Positions 42,484 through 52,095 of a stretch of DNA of 64,000 nucleotides are shown here, piece by piece. Position numbers and translations under genes: made by a program. The DNA is from Devosia equisanguinis (GTDB taxonomy: Bacteria > Pseudomonadota > Alphaproteobacteria > Rhizobiales > Devosiaceae): contig NZ_UZWD01000025.1 in the NCBI RefSeq assembly GCF_900631955.1, forward strand, positions 1 to 64,000, in the 5' to 3' direction. Position 1 is the first letter of the stretch, and the number at the start of each line of letters is the position of its first letter. The notes beneath the pieces were generated by a model, which saw only the letters and a list, made by a program, of their open reading frames with translations, searched no databases and was not told the DNA's origin.

Positions 42484-43290
42484 CTAGAGGTCGGCGACGG
42501 CTTTTGCATAGGCCACTGCCAGGCGGTCTGCCGCCGCATCGAGCGCCTGCGAGAAAGCCTGTGACGCCTGCAGGGAATAGGCGGCAAGATCGGGCTCAGC
42601 CAGAGCCTGGGCAAGTTCGCGCAGAAGAACGGGGTCCACTGTACTGTAACCGGCGGATGTAGCGGCAAAGTAGCCCTCGACATATTGGTCGCGCAGAGTG
42701 CTGCCGATGCCGGCCACCCACGCGTCTGCCGCTTCGGCGCCGATGATGGGCTCGGCGCCGGTCTTCATCATGCGATAATATGCGTCCATGATGGCATTGG
42801 CTGTCTCGGGGCCATGCTGGCGCTCGAAAAGATCGACGTAAAGGGCGTTCTGGGCAGAGGAGGCGGCTTCGATGATCTTGGCTGCCTTGGCCACTTCTTC
42901 CTCGAAGGACAAGGTTCCGTCGGGATCCATCGTGGTCGTCTGTGCTGCCAGCTGCTTGGCCAGGTCAGATTGAAGATAGGCGACGGCGGCGGCGCGACTG
43001 TCCTGCATAAGGGCTGCATCGAGTGCCTGCAGATAGTCGGCTTCCAGCAGGGCTGGTGCAAAGGCTTCGTCCACCGCGCTCTGCCAGGCACCGACATAGG
43101 CCTCTGGAAAGCCGATTTCGGGCCGCAGGAGCGCCCGCAGATCGCGCCCCAAGTCGCGAAGCTGGGCTATGTTTGTGTCGCCCTCGGCCAGCACCTGCGT
43201 GTCGGCTTCCGCGGCATAGGCTGCCGGGCCCAGAAGCAAAGCCGCAGACACGGCCGCAGCCTTCAGCAGACGATTGAACGGCAAGACCAT
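42484..43290 (-). CDS. Exported helical protein of unknown function
   Basis: 268 aa with signal peptide (LLKAAAVSAALLLGPAAYAAE, cleavage near 26). The mature part is Ala-rich and helical without Cys, perhaps distantly of the DUF2059 type (FSEEEVAKAAKIIEAASS ... AQNALYVDLF), but this is weak. It sits between cpdB and the sugar kinase on the same strand, with separate spacing (190 and 69 bp). Confidence 0.7.
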   Translation of the reverse strand: MVLPFNRLLKAAAVSAALLLGPAAYAAEADTQVLAEGDTNIAQLRDLGRDLRALLRPEIGFPEAYVGAWQSAVDEAFAPALLEADYLQALDAALMQDSRAAAVAYLQSDLAKQLAAQTTTMDPDGTLSFEEEVAKAAKIIEAASSAQNALYVDLFERQHGPETANAIMDAYYRMMKTGAEPIIGAEAADAWVAGIGSTLRDQYVEGYFAATSAGYSTVDPVLLRELAQALAEPDLAAYSLQASQAFSQALDAAADRLAVAYAKAVADL

Positions 43291-43359
43291 TTTGGGTTCT
43301 CCTTCGGTATCACTGAAAATGTGACGTCCGGGGAGGGGAGAACCTTGGTCGGGGGACGG

Positions 43360-44271
43360 TCAGCCTTTGACGAGTTTGGGATCGACCAATGCGCCCTTAT
43401 GGCCGATGACGATGCCCGCGGCGCGGTGGGCGGCTTCGGCGGCTTCGCCCAGGCTCTTGCCGGTGAGGCGGGCGGAGAGATAGGCGCCATTGAAACTGTC
43501 GCCCGCTCCGGTCGCATCGACCACCTTGGCCCCCGGCTTCGGCGCCAGGCGCACGCGCTCATGGGCGGTAGCGATCAAAGCATCTTTGCTGCCGTCCTTG
43601 ACCACGACCTCCTCGACACCGAGTTCGAGATAGCGGTCGGCGGTATCGTCGATGGTCTTGTCGCCGAAGAGGGGGGCTTCATCGCTGTGGGTGGGCAGGA
43701 CGATGTCGCAGAGGCTGGCGGCGGCGGTCAACACGCCGGTCATGACACGCTGGTTGGTCCACAGAGCCGGACGAATATTGGTGTCGAAGGCGATTTTCGC
43801 GCCATTGTCCCGCGCCTTGACGATGGCGCCGAGCAGGCGGCCACGGGCGCGCGGGGCGAGAATGGCAAGGGTAATGCCGGAGAAATACACCAGTTCGGCC
43901 TTTTCGACTGCCTTGGCCAGGGCAGTTTTGTCGTCGGCCAAGAGCTTGGCGGCGGACTGGTCGCGCCAATAGGTGAAGTGCCGGTCGCCCTTTTCCTGGT
44001 GGATCATGTAGAGACCGGGGCGGCGGCTGGGGATGGTCTGGATGTGTCCGGTGCCGATACCGTTGTCGTCGAGAAAGGCGCGGATGTCGTTGGAATAGCG
44101 ATCTTCACCCAGGGCGGTGACGTAATCGACCGACCAGTCCTTGCCGAGCAAGGCGCGCAGGTACCAGGCGGTGTTGAGCGTGTCGCCGGCATAGCCGAGA
44201 CGATAGGTGCGGTCTTCACCGCCGCTCATCTCGATCATGCATTCGCCGATGGAAACGATACGCCTGGTCAC
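43360..44271 (-). CDS. kdgK: 2-keto-3-deoxygluconate kinase (PfkB family)
   Basis: 303 aa from a GTG start (GGAGGACAAGCCC upstream; the family start RRIVSIGECMIEM follows at once). PfkB motifs: GDTLNTAWYLRALLG near 30, and ATGAGDSFNGAYLSARLTG near 245 with the catalytic Asp. It phosphorylates KDG to KDPG, an Entner-Doudoroff intermediate. The divergent mannitol dehydrogenase/UxuB-type gene supports a role in hexuronate breakdown. uxaA/uxuA and kdgA are not in the window. Confidence 0.88.
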   Translation of the reverse strand: MTRRIVSIGECMIEMSGGEDRTYRLGYAGDTLNTAWYLRALLGKDWSVDYVTALGEDRYSNDIRAFLDDNGIGTGHIQTIPSRRPGLYMIHQEKGDRHFTYWRDQSAAKLLADDKTALAKAVEKAELVYFSGITLAILAPRARGRLLGAIVKARDNGAKIAFDTNIRPALWTNQRVMTGVLTAAASLCDIVLPTHSDEAPLFGDKTIDDTADRYLELGVEEVVVKDGSKDALIATAHERVRLAPKPGAKVVDATGAGDSFNGAYLSARLTGKSLGEAAEAAHRAAGIVIGHKGALVDPKLVKG

Positions 44272-44363
44272 GGGCTTGTCCTCCAAATTCCCTGGTTCGG
44301 TTATGCCGGTGCGGGCTTGCCCCGGCAAGGGCTTGCGACTACACAGGCTCCTATCTTACGCGT

Positions 44364-44379
44364 ATCTTCCATACAAGAT
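44364..44379. promoter_or_regulatory. Possible operator between kdgK and the UxuB-type gene
   Basis: ATCTT-N6-AAGAT dyad 26 bp upstream of the GTG start at 44405, in the divergent kdgK region. A GntR-type hexuronate repressor is a natural candidate, but none is encoded here and the dyad is short. Confidence 0.3.
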
Positions 44380-44404
44380 GGCGCGTGTCGCATGGGAGAT
44401 CGCC

Positions 44405-45877
44405 GTGACCAATCCGCGCCTCAGTTCCAAGACGCTGGCCAGCCTCGCCAAGGGCACCAAACTGCCCGCCTATGATCGCGCAACGGTGACGCCGGGTATC
44501 GTGCATCTGGGCATTGGTGCGTTTCACCGGGCGCATATGGCTGTTTATGTCGATGATCTGCTGGCGAGCGATCCGAGCTGGGGCATTGTGGGCGCCAGCC
44601 TGCGCCGCCCCGATACCAAGGAGGCATTGGAGCCGCAGGATGGGCTCTACACCATTGCGGTACGCGACGCGGTAGGCACGCATCCGCGCGTCATCGGCTC
44701 GATCCTGTCGGTGATGGATGCCAATACGCAGCGCGAGGAATTGCTTGCACTGATGGCCGATCCATCTATCCGGATCGTTTCCCTGACCGTCACGGAAAAA
44801 GGCTATTGTCACGATCCGGCCACTGGCGAACTCGACCAGCGCCATCCCGATATCGTGCATGACTTGGCCAATCCCAAAACTCCGAGGTCGGCACCGGGCA
44901 TGCTTGTCGAAGCTCTGGCGCGTCGCAAGGCTGCGGGGGTGGAGCCGTTCACCGTGATGAGCTGCGATAACCTGCCCAGCAATGGCCACACCGCCAAGCG
45001 CATCGTCACAAAATTTGCGGCCCTGCGCGATGCGGAGCTGGGCACCTGGGCGGAGAGCGTGGCTTTCCCGTCAACCATGGTTGACCGCATCGTGCCCTCC
45101 ACCACTGATGCCGATCGCGCCGAGGTGTCGCGGCTGATCGGGGCAGAGGATGCCTGGCCGATCATGACGGAGCCTTTCACGCAGTGGGTGGTCGAAGACG
45201 ACTTCCCCGCCGGCCGGCCGGCTTTCGAGAGGGCGGGTGCGCAGATGGTGGCCGATGTCGAGCCGTTCGAGCTGATGAAGCTGCGCATGCTCAACGGCTC
45301 GCACTCGACCATGGCCTATTCGGGCTATCTCGGCGGTTACGAATATATCGCCGAGGTCATGGGCGATCCGGCCTATGTGAAGCTCATCCATGGACTGATG
45401 AGCGAGGAGGCGATGCCGACGCTCGACATGCCCGGTGTCGACCTCGGCGCCTATCGCGACGAGCTGCTGGAGCGCTTCCGCAACCCGGCCCTGAAGCATC
45501 GCACCTGGCAGATCGCCATGGACGGCAGCCAGAAGCTGCCCCAGCGTCTGCTCGGCACCATTCGCGACCGACTCAAGGCCGGGCAGGGCATCGAGCGGCT
45601 GGCTTTGGGCGTCGCGGCGTGGATGCGCTATGTGACCGGCATAGCCGAGGATGGCAGCGAAATCGATGTGCGCGATCCGCATGCGCTCAAGATGATGGCG
45701 ATCGCGGCCGATGCCGGCGACGATCCGGAAGCGTTGTTCGATGGGCTCGTCGGCATGAGCGAAGTGTTCGGTGCCGACTTGCCGAACAATGCGATTTTTC
45801 GCCAAGCGGTGATCGGCCATCTGACCATGCTGTTCGAGGAGGGCGCGCGGGCGACCGTCGCGAAGGTGGCGAGCTAG
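44405..45877 (+). CDS. uxuB: Mannitol dehydrogenase family oxidoreductase (fructuronate reductase-like)
   Basis: 490 aa from a GTG (GGGAG upstream); the ATG at 44378 is an alternative. N-terminal Rossmann fold GIVHLGIGAFHRAHMAVY. C-terminal catalytic set Lys-x4-Asn-x3-His in KLRMLNGSHSTMAY near residue 295. The family covers mannitol 2-dehydrogenase, fructuronate reductase (UxuB) and tagaturonate reductase; the divergent KDG kinase favours D-fructuronate to D-mannonate. The symbol is therefore provisional. Confidence 0.8.
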   Translation: MTNPRLSSKTLASLAKGTKLPAYDRATVTPGIVHLGIGAFHRAHMAVYVDDLLASDPSWGIVGASLRRPDTKEALEPQDGLYTIAVRDAVGTHPRVIGSILSVMDANTQREELLALMADPSIRIVSLTVTEKGYCHDPATGELDQRHPDIVHDLANPKTPRSAPGMLVEALARRKAAGVEPFTVMSCDNLPSNGHTAKRIVTKFAALRDAELGTWAESVAFPSTMVDRIVPSTTDADRAEVSRLIGAEDAWPIMTEPFTQWVVEDDFPAGRPAFERAGAQMVADVEPFELMKLRMLNGSHSTMAYSGYLGGYEYIAEVMGDPAYVKLIHGLMSEEAMPTLDMPGVDLGAYRDELLERFRNPALKHRTWQIAMDGSQKLPQRLLGTIRDRLKAGQGIERLALGVAAWMRYVTGIAEDGSEIDVRDPHALKMMAIAADAGDDPEALFDGLVGMSEVFGADLPNNAIFRQAVIGHLTMLFEEGARATVAKVAS

Positions 45878-46063
45878 GCCATTTCAAACGGAGGTGGAAC
45901 CAGGGCTCTTTCGCCTTCCTCGCCCTTGAGGGGACTCTTCTTCTCCTCCTCTTCTACAGGGCGAGGTCGGGTCGGGGTGAACCTTTGCGCCTGAGTGGAA
46001 CCCGTTCCCCCGCGCCACACTTACTGCTAGCGTCCGCAGGACTATCGAAAAGGCGTCGTTATC

Positions 46064-47002
46064 ATGAAGTGGCAGGGTCGGGAGCGTAGCTCTAATATCG
46101 AGGATCGTCGGGGCCAGCGGTCCGGAGGCGGACTTGGGGGGCTCGGCGGCCTGGGCGGCAGTGGTGGCGGCTTTCGCATTCCCACTGGCGGCGGCGGGCG
46201 TGGGTCGAAGGGCGGTATTTCCAGCCTGATCGGCATCGTCGTGGTGCTGGGGATTATCTGGTTCGTCACCGGACAGAATCCGCTCGACATGATGACCGGC
46301 GGCAATTCCGGCACGATTCCCTCCTCCAGCAGCGCCTCGTCTCGGCAATTGCCAGCCCAGGGCGAGGACGAGCTTGCCGATTTCGTCGGCGTGGTGGTCA
46401 AGGAGACGGAAAACCTGTGGACCGACGTGTTTGCCGCGTCCGGCCAGAACTATCCCGAGCCCAAGGTGGTGCTGTTCACCGATCAGGTGAATACCGCTTG
46501 CGGCATGGCCGATGCTTCGGTTGGTCCATTCTATTGCCCGGGCGATTCCAAGGTCTATATCGACCTCAGCTTCTATGACGAGTTGCACCGCAAGTTCGGA
46601 GCGCCGGGCGATTTCGCCCAGGCCTATGTGCTGGCGCACGAAGTTGGCCACCACATCCAGAACCTCACCGGCGTGCTGCCAGAGTTCAATCGCCGTCGCC
46701 AGGCGATGAGCCAGGAACAGGCCAATGCCTATTCGGTGCGCGTCGAGCTGCAGGCCGATTGCTATGCCGGTGTGTGGGCCAATTATGCCGGCCAGCAGAA
46801 CCTGCTCGAATCGGAGGATATCGAGGAAGCGCTGAACGCCGCCAACCAGATCGGCGACGACACGCTGCAAAAGCGCATGCAGGGCTTTGCGGTGCCGAAA
46901 ACCTTCAACCATGGCACCTCCGCACAGCGCAAGACCTGGTTCCAGCGCGGCTACAGCTCCGGCGACCCGAACCAGTGCGATACATTCTCGGGGAGTGTCT
47001 AG
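46064..47002 (+). CDS. ypfJ: Neutral zinc metallopeptidase, YpfJ family
   Basis: 312 aa. It starts MKWQGRERSSNIEDRRGQ as in the family. Gly-rich region, then one TM helix (ISSLIGIVVVLGIIWFV, about 50-66); the periplasmic domain has the zinc site LAHEVGHHIQN near 190 and a third ligand region in ELQADCYAGVWAN. Membrane-anchored, substrate unknown. ATG at 46064. The 186 bp upstream contain only a purine/pyrimidine-biased stretch near 45890-45965. Confidence 0.92.
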   Translation: MKWQGRERSSNIEDRRGQRSGGGLGGLGGLGGSGGGFRIPTGGGGRGSKGGISSLIGIVVVLGIIWFVTGQNPLDMMTGGNSGTIPSSSSASSRQLPAQGEDELADFVGVVVKETENLWTDVFAASGQNYPEPKVVLFTDQVNTACGMADASVGPFYCPGDSKVYIDLSFYDELHRKFGAPGDFAQAYVLAHEVGHHIQNLTGVLPEFNRRRQAMSQEQANAYSVRVELQADCYAGVWANYAGQQNLLESEDIEEALNAANQIGDDTLQKRMQGFAVPKTFNHGTSAQRKTWFQRGYSSGDPNQCDTFSGSV

Positions 47003-47009
47003 ATAAAGA

Positions 47010-47036
47010 AAAACCCCAGCTTGGAGCTGGGGTTTT
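47010..47036. terminator. Bidirectional terminator between ypfJ and carA
   Basis: AAAACCCCAGC-TTGGA-GCTGGGGTTTT, symmetric with A/T tracts on both sides, between the convergent stops at 47002 and 47042. Confidence 0.9.
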
Positions 47037-47041
47037 GATTT

Positions 47042-48253
47042 TTACGCCGCTGCGCCAGGAGCCACATATTCGGGCTTTTCGGGGAGGCCCTTCTCCCTGC
47101 GGACGTGATTGAGGAAGCGCGTAAAGAGATAGTGGCTGTCCTGCGGGCCGGGGCTGGCTTCGGGGTGGTATTGCACCGAGAAGATCGGCTTGCCGTCCAC
47201 GGCCAGGCCGGCATTGGAGCCGTCGAAGAGCGAAATATGCGTCTGGGTGACGCCGGCGGGCAGCGTCTCGGCATCGACGGCAAAGCCGTGATTCATCGAC
47301 GTGATCTCGACCTTGCCTGTTGTCAGGTCCTTGACCGGGTGATTGGCGCCGTGATGGCCCTGATGCATTTTCGACGTCGTGCCGCCCAGGGCGATGCCCA
47401 GCAGCTGGTGTCCCAGGCAGATGCCGAACATCGGCTTTCCGGTTTCCATCAGCTTCTGAATGGTCGGCACGGCATATTTGCCGGTTGCCGCCGGATCGCC
47501 GGGGCCGTTGGACAGGAAGATGGCATCAGGGTTGTGCGACATGACGTCAGCAGCCGATGCTGTCGCAGGGACGACGGTAACCTTGGCGCCCTGGTCGGCC
47601 AAGCAGCGCAGGATGTTGCGCTTGGCGCCGAAATCGATGGCGACGACGTGGAAGTCGGGCTTTTCGAGCGTGCCATAGCCCTCGTTCCAGACCCAGGAGG
47701 TCTGGTCCCAGTGATAGGTCTGGGCCGTGGTGACTTCCTTGGCGAGGTCGAGGCCTTCGAGGCCTGGGAACGCCTTGAGTTCCGCCATGATCGAGCCGTC
47801 GTCGAACTGGCCGCTCGGTTCATGGGCGATGACGCCGTTGGGCATGCCGTTTTCGCGGATCAGCGCGGTGAGGGCGCGGGTGTCGACGCCCGCGATCCCG
47901 ACGATATTGCGCTTCTTGAGCCAGGCATCGAGCTTTTCGGCGGCGCGATAATTGGATGGGTTGGTGATGTCGGCCTTGAGCACGACGCCGCGCACGCCCG
48001 AAAGCGCGGCCATGTTCACCGTCTCGATGTCTTCGTCATTGGCGCCGACATTGCCGATATGGGGGAAGGTGAAGGTGATGATCTGTCCGGCATAGGATGG
48101 GTCGGTCAGCACTTCCTGGTAACCGGTCATGGCGGTGTTGAAGCAGACTTCGCCGGCCGCGTGGCCGACTGCGCCAATACCGTGCCCTTTCAGGCGCGTG
48201 CCGTCTGCCAGAATCAGAACTGCGGTCGCGGGGGTCTGCTGCCAGCCGGTCAC
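47042..48253 (-). CDS. carA: Carbamoyl-phosphate synthase small subunit
   Basis: 403 aa. The N-terminal domain has HAAGEVCFNTAMTGYQEVLTDPSYAGQ; the C-terminal class I glutamine amidotransferase has the catalytic Cys in MFGICLGHQLLG and His/Glu in VQYHPEASPGP. It feeds ammonia to CarB (12021-15332, about 32 kb away). ATG at 48253. Monocistronic, divergent from the yqeY gene. Confidence 0.98.
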   Translation of the reverse strand: MTGWQQTPATAVLILADGTRLKGHGIGAVGHAAGEVCFNTAMTGYQEVLTDPSYAGQIITFTFPHIGNVGANDEDIETVNMAALSGVRGVVLKADITNPSNYRAAEKLDAWLKKRNIVGIAGVDTRALTALIRENGMPNGVIAHEPSGQFDDGSIMAELKAFPGLEGLDLAKEVTTAQTYHWDQTSWVWNEGYGTLEKPDFHVVAIDFGAKRNILRCLADQGAKVTVVPATASAADVMSHNPDAIFLSNGPGDPAATGKYAVPTIQKLMETGKPMFGICLGHQLLGIALGGTTSKMHQGHHGANHPVKDLTTGKVEITSMNHGFAVDAETLPAGVTQTHISLFDGSNAGLAVDGKPIFSVQYHPEASPGPQDSHYLFTRFLNHVRREKGLPEKPEYVAPGAAA

Positions 48254-48442
48254 TTTGGGTCTCCAAGCTCGGTTTTCTATGGTCGCGCAACGAGAACGGT
48301 GGCTGGGAGGCCTGCCATATGTCGCGGCGATGATGTCGGTTGAGGCCTCCTCTTAGGGGGCCCGGGCGGTCTGCGCAAGTGGCGTTGGCCGCGTTTCATC
48401 GCTATATGGGGGCAATTCCAGGCGAAGCAAGGAGCCGCAACC

Positions 48443-48895
48443 ATGCGTGAAGACATCAGTGAAGGGCTCAAGCAGGCGCTCAAGGCCCGCGACCAGCGGC
48501 GCACCGGCACGCTGCGCGCCATCAATGCGGCCATCACGGATCGCGACATCGCCAATCGTGGCGATGGCAAGGGACCGGCCACCCATGACGAGATTTTGTC
48601 GATCATCCAGAAGATGGTGAAGCAGCGCGAAGAGAGCTTTGCCATCTACGCCCAGGCCGGCCGCGCCGATCTCGCCACGGTGGAAAAGGAAGAAATCGAC
48701 ATTCTCAACGAGTTCCTGCCCAAGGGACTTTCGGAAGAGGAAGTGGCCGCCGCCATCGCTGCCGCGATTACGACGACGGGCGCCGAGGGGCCGAAAGACA
48801 TGGGCAAGGTGATTGCCCAGCTCAAGGCGGATTATCCGGGGCGGATCGATTTCGGCAAGGTGAGCGGGCAGGTGCGGGCGGCGCTCAGCGCCTAA
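48443..48895 (+). CDS. GatB/YqeY domain protein
   Basis: 150 aa. It starts MREDISEGLKQALKARDQRRTGTLRAI and shows EILSIIQKMVKQREESFAIY, NEFLPKGLSEEEV and GPKDMGKVIAQLKADYPGRIDFGKVSGQVRAAL, full length for the YqeY family related to the tRNA-binding C-domain of GatB. Role unclear, presumably tRNA-related. It ends 2 nt before the convergent diguanylate cyclase. Confidence 0.93.
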   Translation: MREDISEGLKQALKARDQRRTGTLRAINAAITDRDIANRGDGKGPATHDEILSIIQKMVKQREESFAIYAQAGRADLATVEKEEIDILNEFLPKGLSEEEVAAAIAAAITTTGAEGPKDMGKVIAQLKADYPGRIDFGKVSGQVRAALSA

Positions 48896-48897
48896 GG

Positions 48898-50046
48898 TCA
48901 GGCGACGAGGCGCAGGGCCGCGATATGGACCTGATTGCGGCCGGCGCTCTTGGCCTTGTAAAGGGCCGCATCGGCGCGGCTGAGCACCGATGAAAATGGC
49001 TCGTCCTGGCCGCCGACCGCCAGGCCGGCGCTGACGGTGGCCACCTGGCCATCCTGGCCGCGCGACAGGTTGAGTCCGGCAAAACGTGTGCGGATCCGCT
49101 CGGCAATCGCCTTGGCCCGCTCGCCATCCATGTCGCGCATGATGACGCAAAACTCTTCGCCACCGAGGCGGGCAATGGTGTCGGCGGCGCGCAATTCCTC
49201 ACGCATGACATCGGCGAATTGCTGCAGCACATGGTCGCCGGCAGCGTGGCCCAAACGGTCATTGATCTGCTTGAAATGGTCGAGGTCGAACATCAGCACG
49301 GCCAGGCCGGTGGCGATGTGACCCTCGGGATAGATGTCGAACAGGGCACGCCGATTGAGCACGCCGGTGAGGGCGTCTGTGTGCGCCTCCATGCGGTGAT
49401 GCCGCGCATTGCGCGCGTGGTGAAGGGTGAGGGTAATGGCGCCAATGCCGGTAAGCCCCACCAGGGACATGATGGAATTGAAGTCCTCCGCCCAGTTATT
49501 GGGCGGGCCATCGAGCACCCAACGTCCTTCGAGCAGCAAGACCAGCGCGCAGCAGGCGAAGGATATCGCGGTGAGAGTGTAAAGCACGGCATTGACGATC
49601 AAGGCGCCTCGGGCCTCCTTGCGGCTGCGCCAGTATTCGCGCCCACACAGCAGCATGAGCACGGCGCCACCGATGTTGAGCATGATGGTGCCGATGCCGG
49701 AGAGACCGACGATGATCGGCACGGCGGTGGTGATTACCGCCACCATCCCAATGACGAGGGCAGGAATGGTGCTGGCCGCCTCGTCGCGAAAAATCCGGGA
49801 TCCGGCATAGATCAGCGCGAAGCCGATGAGCAGCAGCACAAAGGGCACGAGCTGAATGAACATGTCATAGGCGCCGTTGCGCAGGCCCATGGCAGCCATG
49901 GCGATGACAACAAGGCCAATGCCGCCGGCGCCGAACAGAAGGTAGGACTCGCGCCTGCTGTTCATCCAGCCGATAAGCAGGGCGATCATCAACGATCCGC
50001 TGGAGAAGGCGATGGCAATCAGCAATGACGCGTTGTCTATGACCAT
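48898..50046 (-). CDS. Membrane diguanylate cyclase (GGDEF)
   Basis: 382 aa from the ATG at 50046, which has AGGT upstream; longer starts at 50076 and 50085 lack one. Six or seven TM helices (residues 5-210), then a GGDEF domain (about 225-375) with active motif RLGGEEFCVIM and an intact inhibitory I-site RAAD five residues before it. It should synthesise cyclic di-GMP with product inhibition. No EAL domain. Signal unknown. Confidence 0.9.
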   Translation of the reverse strand: MVIDNASLLIAIAFSSGSLMIALLIGWMNSRRESYLLFGAGGIGLVVIAMAAMGLRNGAYDMFIQLVPFVLLLIGFALIYAGSRIFRDEAASTIPALVIGMVAVITTAVPIIVGLSGIGTIMLNIGGAVLMLLCGREYWRSRKEARGALIVNAVLYTLTAISFACCALVLLLEGRWVLDGPPNNWAEDFNSIMSLVGLTGIGAITLTLHHARNARHHRMEAHTDALTGVLNRRALFDIYPEGHIATGLAVLMFDLDHFKQINDRLGHAAGDHVLQQFADVMREELRAADTIARLGGEEFCVIMRDMDGERAKAIAERIRTRFAGLNLSRGQDGQVATVSAGLAVGGQDEPFSSVLSRADAALYKAKSAGRNQVHIAALRLVA

Positions 50047-50155
50047 GCGGCTACCTGTACGTGGCAGCTCGCTCATAGGATGCAAAGGGCAAAAGGTTTC
50101 TTACCTGCATTAACACAAATGCCGAAATAGTCACCGAGACCTTAACCGGAAACCG

Positions 50156-51346
50156 TTATTCCGCCGCAAGTGCCTGTGACTGGGGCGGCAGGACGCCGCT
50201 GCGTTTTTCCCAGACGCCTGAAAAGATAGCGACCAGCACGGCCAGCACCAGCGATACCGTGCCGATCAGCGGCAGGCTGGCATAGCCGAAGCCGCTCTCG
50301 AGCAGGTGCGCTCCCAGAATGGCGCCGATGGCGATGCCGATATTGAAGCCGGTGGGGATGAGCGCCGAGGCGAGGTTGGGTGCATCGCCAGCCCAGGCGA
50401 GCACGCGCGACTGCACCGGCGAGCCGAAGGCAAAATTGGCGCCGCCCCAGAGCACGGTGAGAATGGCCATGGGCAGGGCATAGGGGCTGGCCAGGTAGAG
50501 GCCGGCGAACAGCATGGCCTGCAGGGCGAGAATGGTGATCAGCGACGGCATCAGCTTCCAGTCGGCGAGCCGCCCGCCGATGAATACGCCGATGGTGGAG
50601 CCGACGCCGTAGAGCAGCAGGATCCATGGCACGACGCCCGGATCGAGCTTTGTGACCTGCAAAAGAAGCGGGGCGATATACGTGAAAAGGCTGTACTGGC
50701 CGATCATCACCAGGATGACGATGATCAGCGAGGTGACGATCTGCTGGCGGCCCAGGGCCTTGATCTCGCGACGGAAGCTGCCGATGGCGGCAGAGGCGCC
50801 TGCCTTGGCAGGCAGAAAGATGGCTATGGCCAGGGTGGCGGCGAGCCCCAGCGCGCCGACGGCCCAGAAAGTGGCGCGCCAGCCGAGCGCATTGCCGATG
50901 GCGGTGCCGCCGGGCACGCCCAGAATATTGGAGACGGTGAGGCCGGACAGGATCAGCGCGACGGCGAAGCCGCGATTTTCGGGGGCGACGATGCTGACGG
51001 CGACAATGGCGGCGATGCCGAAATAGGTGCCGTGCACCACCGAGACCAGGAGACGCGCCAGCATCAGCGTCTCGAAATTGGGCGCCAGGGCAGACAAGAC
51101 CTGGCCGAGAGTGAAGACTGCCCCCAGCAGGATGATCAACGTCTTGCGACTCATCTTCTTGCTGGCGACGGCCAGAAGCGGACCGCCGACGGCGATGCCA
51201 ATGGCGTAACCCGAAATCAGATAGCCGGCCACCGGCACGGTGACGCCCAGACCTGCCGCCACGTCCGGCAGCACGCCGGCAATGACGAATTCAGCGGTAC
51301 CAAAGGCAAAAGCAGCCAGGAACAGGGCGAGAAGGGGGAGCGACAT
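50156..51346 (-). CDS. MFS transporter, DHA1-type (YdhP/AraJ-like)
   Basis: 396 aa, twelve TM helices from the ATG at 51346. GTAEFVIAGVLPDVAAGLGV at the start is typical of the YdhP/AraJ/NepI efflux group; motif A-like ASKKMSRKTLIILLG after TM2; ALNALGWRATF-type motif C region GNALGWRATFWAVG. Probably a drug or purine exporter; substrate not predictable. A further in-frame ATG 66 bp upstream gives a non-family extension. Confidence 0.88.
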   Translation of the reverse strand: MSLPLLALFLAAFAFGTAEFVIAGVLPDVAAGLGVTVPVAGYLISGYAIGIAVGGPLLAVASKKMSRKTLIILLGAVFTLGQVLSALAPNFETLMLARLLVSVVHGTYFGIAAIVAVSIVAPENRGFAVALILSGLTVSNILGVPGGTAIGNALGWRATFWAVGALGLAATLAIAIFLPAKAGASAAIGSFRREIKALGRQQIVTSLIIVILVMIGQYSLFTYIAPLLLQVTKLDPGVVPWILLLYGVGSTIGVFIGGRLADWKLMPSLITILALQAMLFAGLYLASPYALPMAILTVLWGGANFAFGSPVQSRVLAWAGDAPNLASALIPTGFNIGIAIGAILGAHLLESGFGYASLPLIGTVSLVLAVLVAIFSGVWEKRSGVLPPQSQALAAE

Positions 51347-51529
51347 GGAGAATTTCCGCGCATGGAGCAGGGCCGGAGGCGCGCTCATCCCACATGCGGA
51401 AGTGCGCGGCAATGAACAAAATTCCTTGCCGACTTTAGAAACTCTAAAGTGATCAGGCTATGGCAGGGGGCAGGGGCCTGCGCTAGAGTTCGGAGATCGG
51501 AGGCTCATGCCCCGTCATGGAGATGTGTG

Positions 51530-52093
51530 ATGGCTATTTCGTCCCAGACAAAAAAACGGTTCGCGCTGGCAACGGCGCTGCGTGGCGTGCTGATGCTGCT
51601 CGCGGGTATCTACGCGATCATCTGGCCCCTGGAGGCACTGGCGGTGCTGGTGCTGTTTGGCGGTATCCTGCTCATCATCGACGGCGTGCTGGGCCTGTGG
51701 AGCCTGACCTTTGGCGGTGGCAAATCCGGTAATTACTGGTTCGACGTGGTGGCCAATGCGGCCTCTCTCATCCTCGGAGTGCTCATCCTGATCAGTCCGC
51801 TGCTGGCGACAATTTTCACTGTCACGGTCATGTCAACCATGGTCGGTATCGCGGCCGTGTTCGTGGGCGTCATGCAGATCGTGGTGATCGTGCGCGAGCG
51901 GCAGAGCTATGCCCGCATCTGGCCTGTGGTGCTGTCGGGTGTATCCTATGTGCTGCTTGGCCTGGTCTTCCTGCTCTTCCCGCTGCTCAGTGCCTCGGTC
52001 GGCATGGTCATGGGCGGCGTGCTGCTGATCTTCTTCGCGGTGGGTCTGTTTGGTTGGGCCTGGCGCCTCTACCAGTCGAGCAAGGTCGCCTAG
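51530..52093 (+). CDS. HdeD family membrane protein
   Basis: 187 aa, six TM helices in three pairs (LRGVLMLLAGIYAIIWPLEAL, VLVLFGGILLIIDGVLGLW, ASLILGVLILISPLLAT, MVGIAAVFVGVMQIV, LSGVSYVLLGLVFLLFPL, MGGVLLIFFAVGLFGW), typical of the DUF308/HdeD proteins linked to acid resistance. ATG at 51530; an earlier in-frame ATG gives no TM segment. Single gene. Confidence 0.88.
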   Translation: MAISSQTKKRFALATALRGVLMLLAGIYAIIWPLEALAVLVLFGGILLIIDGVLGLWSLTFGGGKSGNYWFDVVANAASLILGVLILISPLLATIFTVTVMSTMVGIAAVFVGVMQIVVIVRERQSYARIWPVVLSGVSYVLLGLVFLLFPLLSASVGMVMGGVLLIFFAVGLFGWAWRLYQSSKVA

Positions 52094-52095
52094 AC

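Noticed and set aside
40299..42662. 787-codon plus-strand frame opposite cpdB
   Set aside because: Mirror frame; the minus strand has Tat signal and all metallophosphatase motifs.
42685..44475. 596-codon plus-strand frame opposite the exported protein and kdgK
   Set aside because: The minus-strand genes have signal peptide or PfkB motifs; the mirror frame has none.
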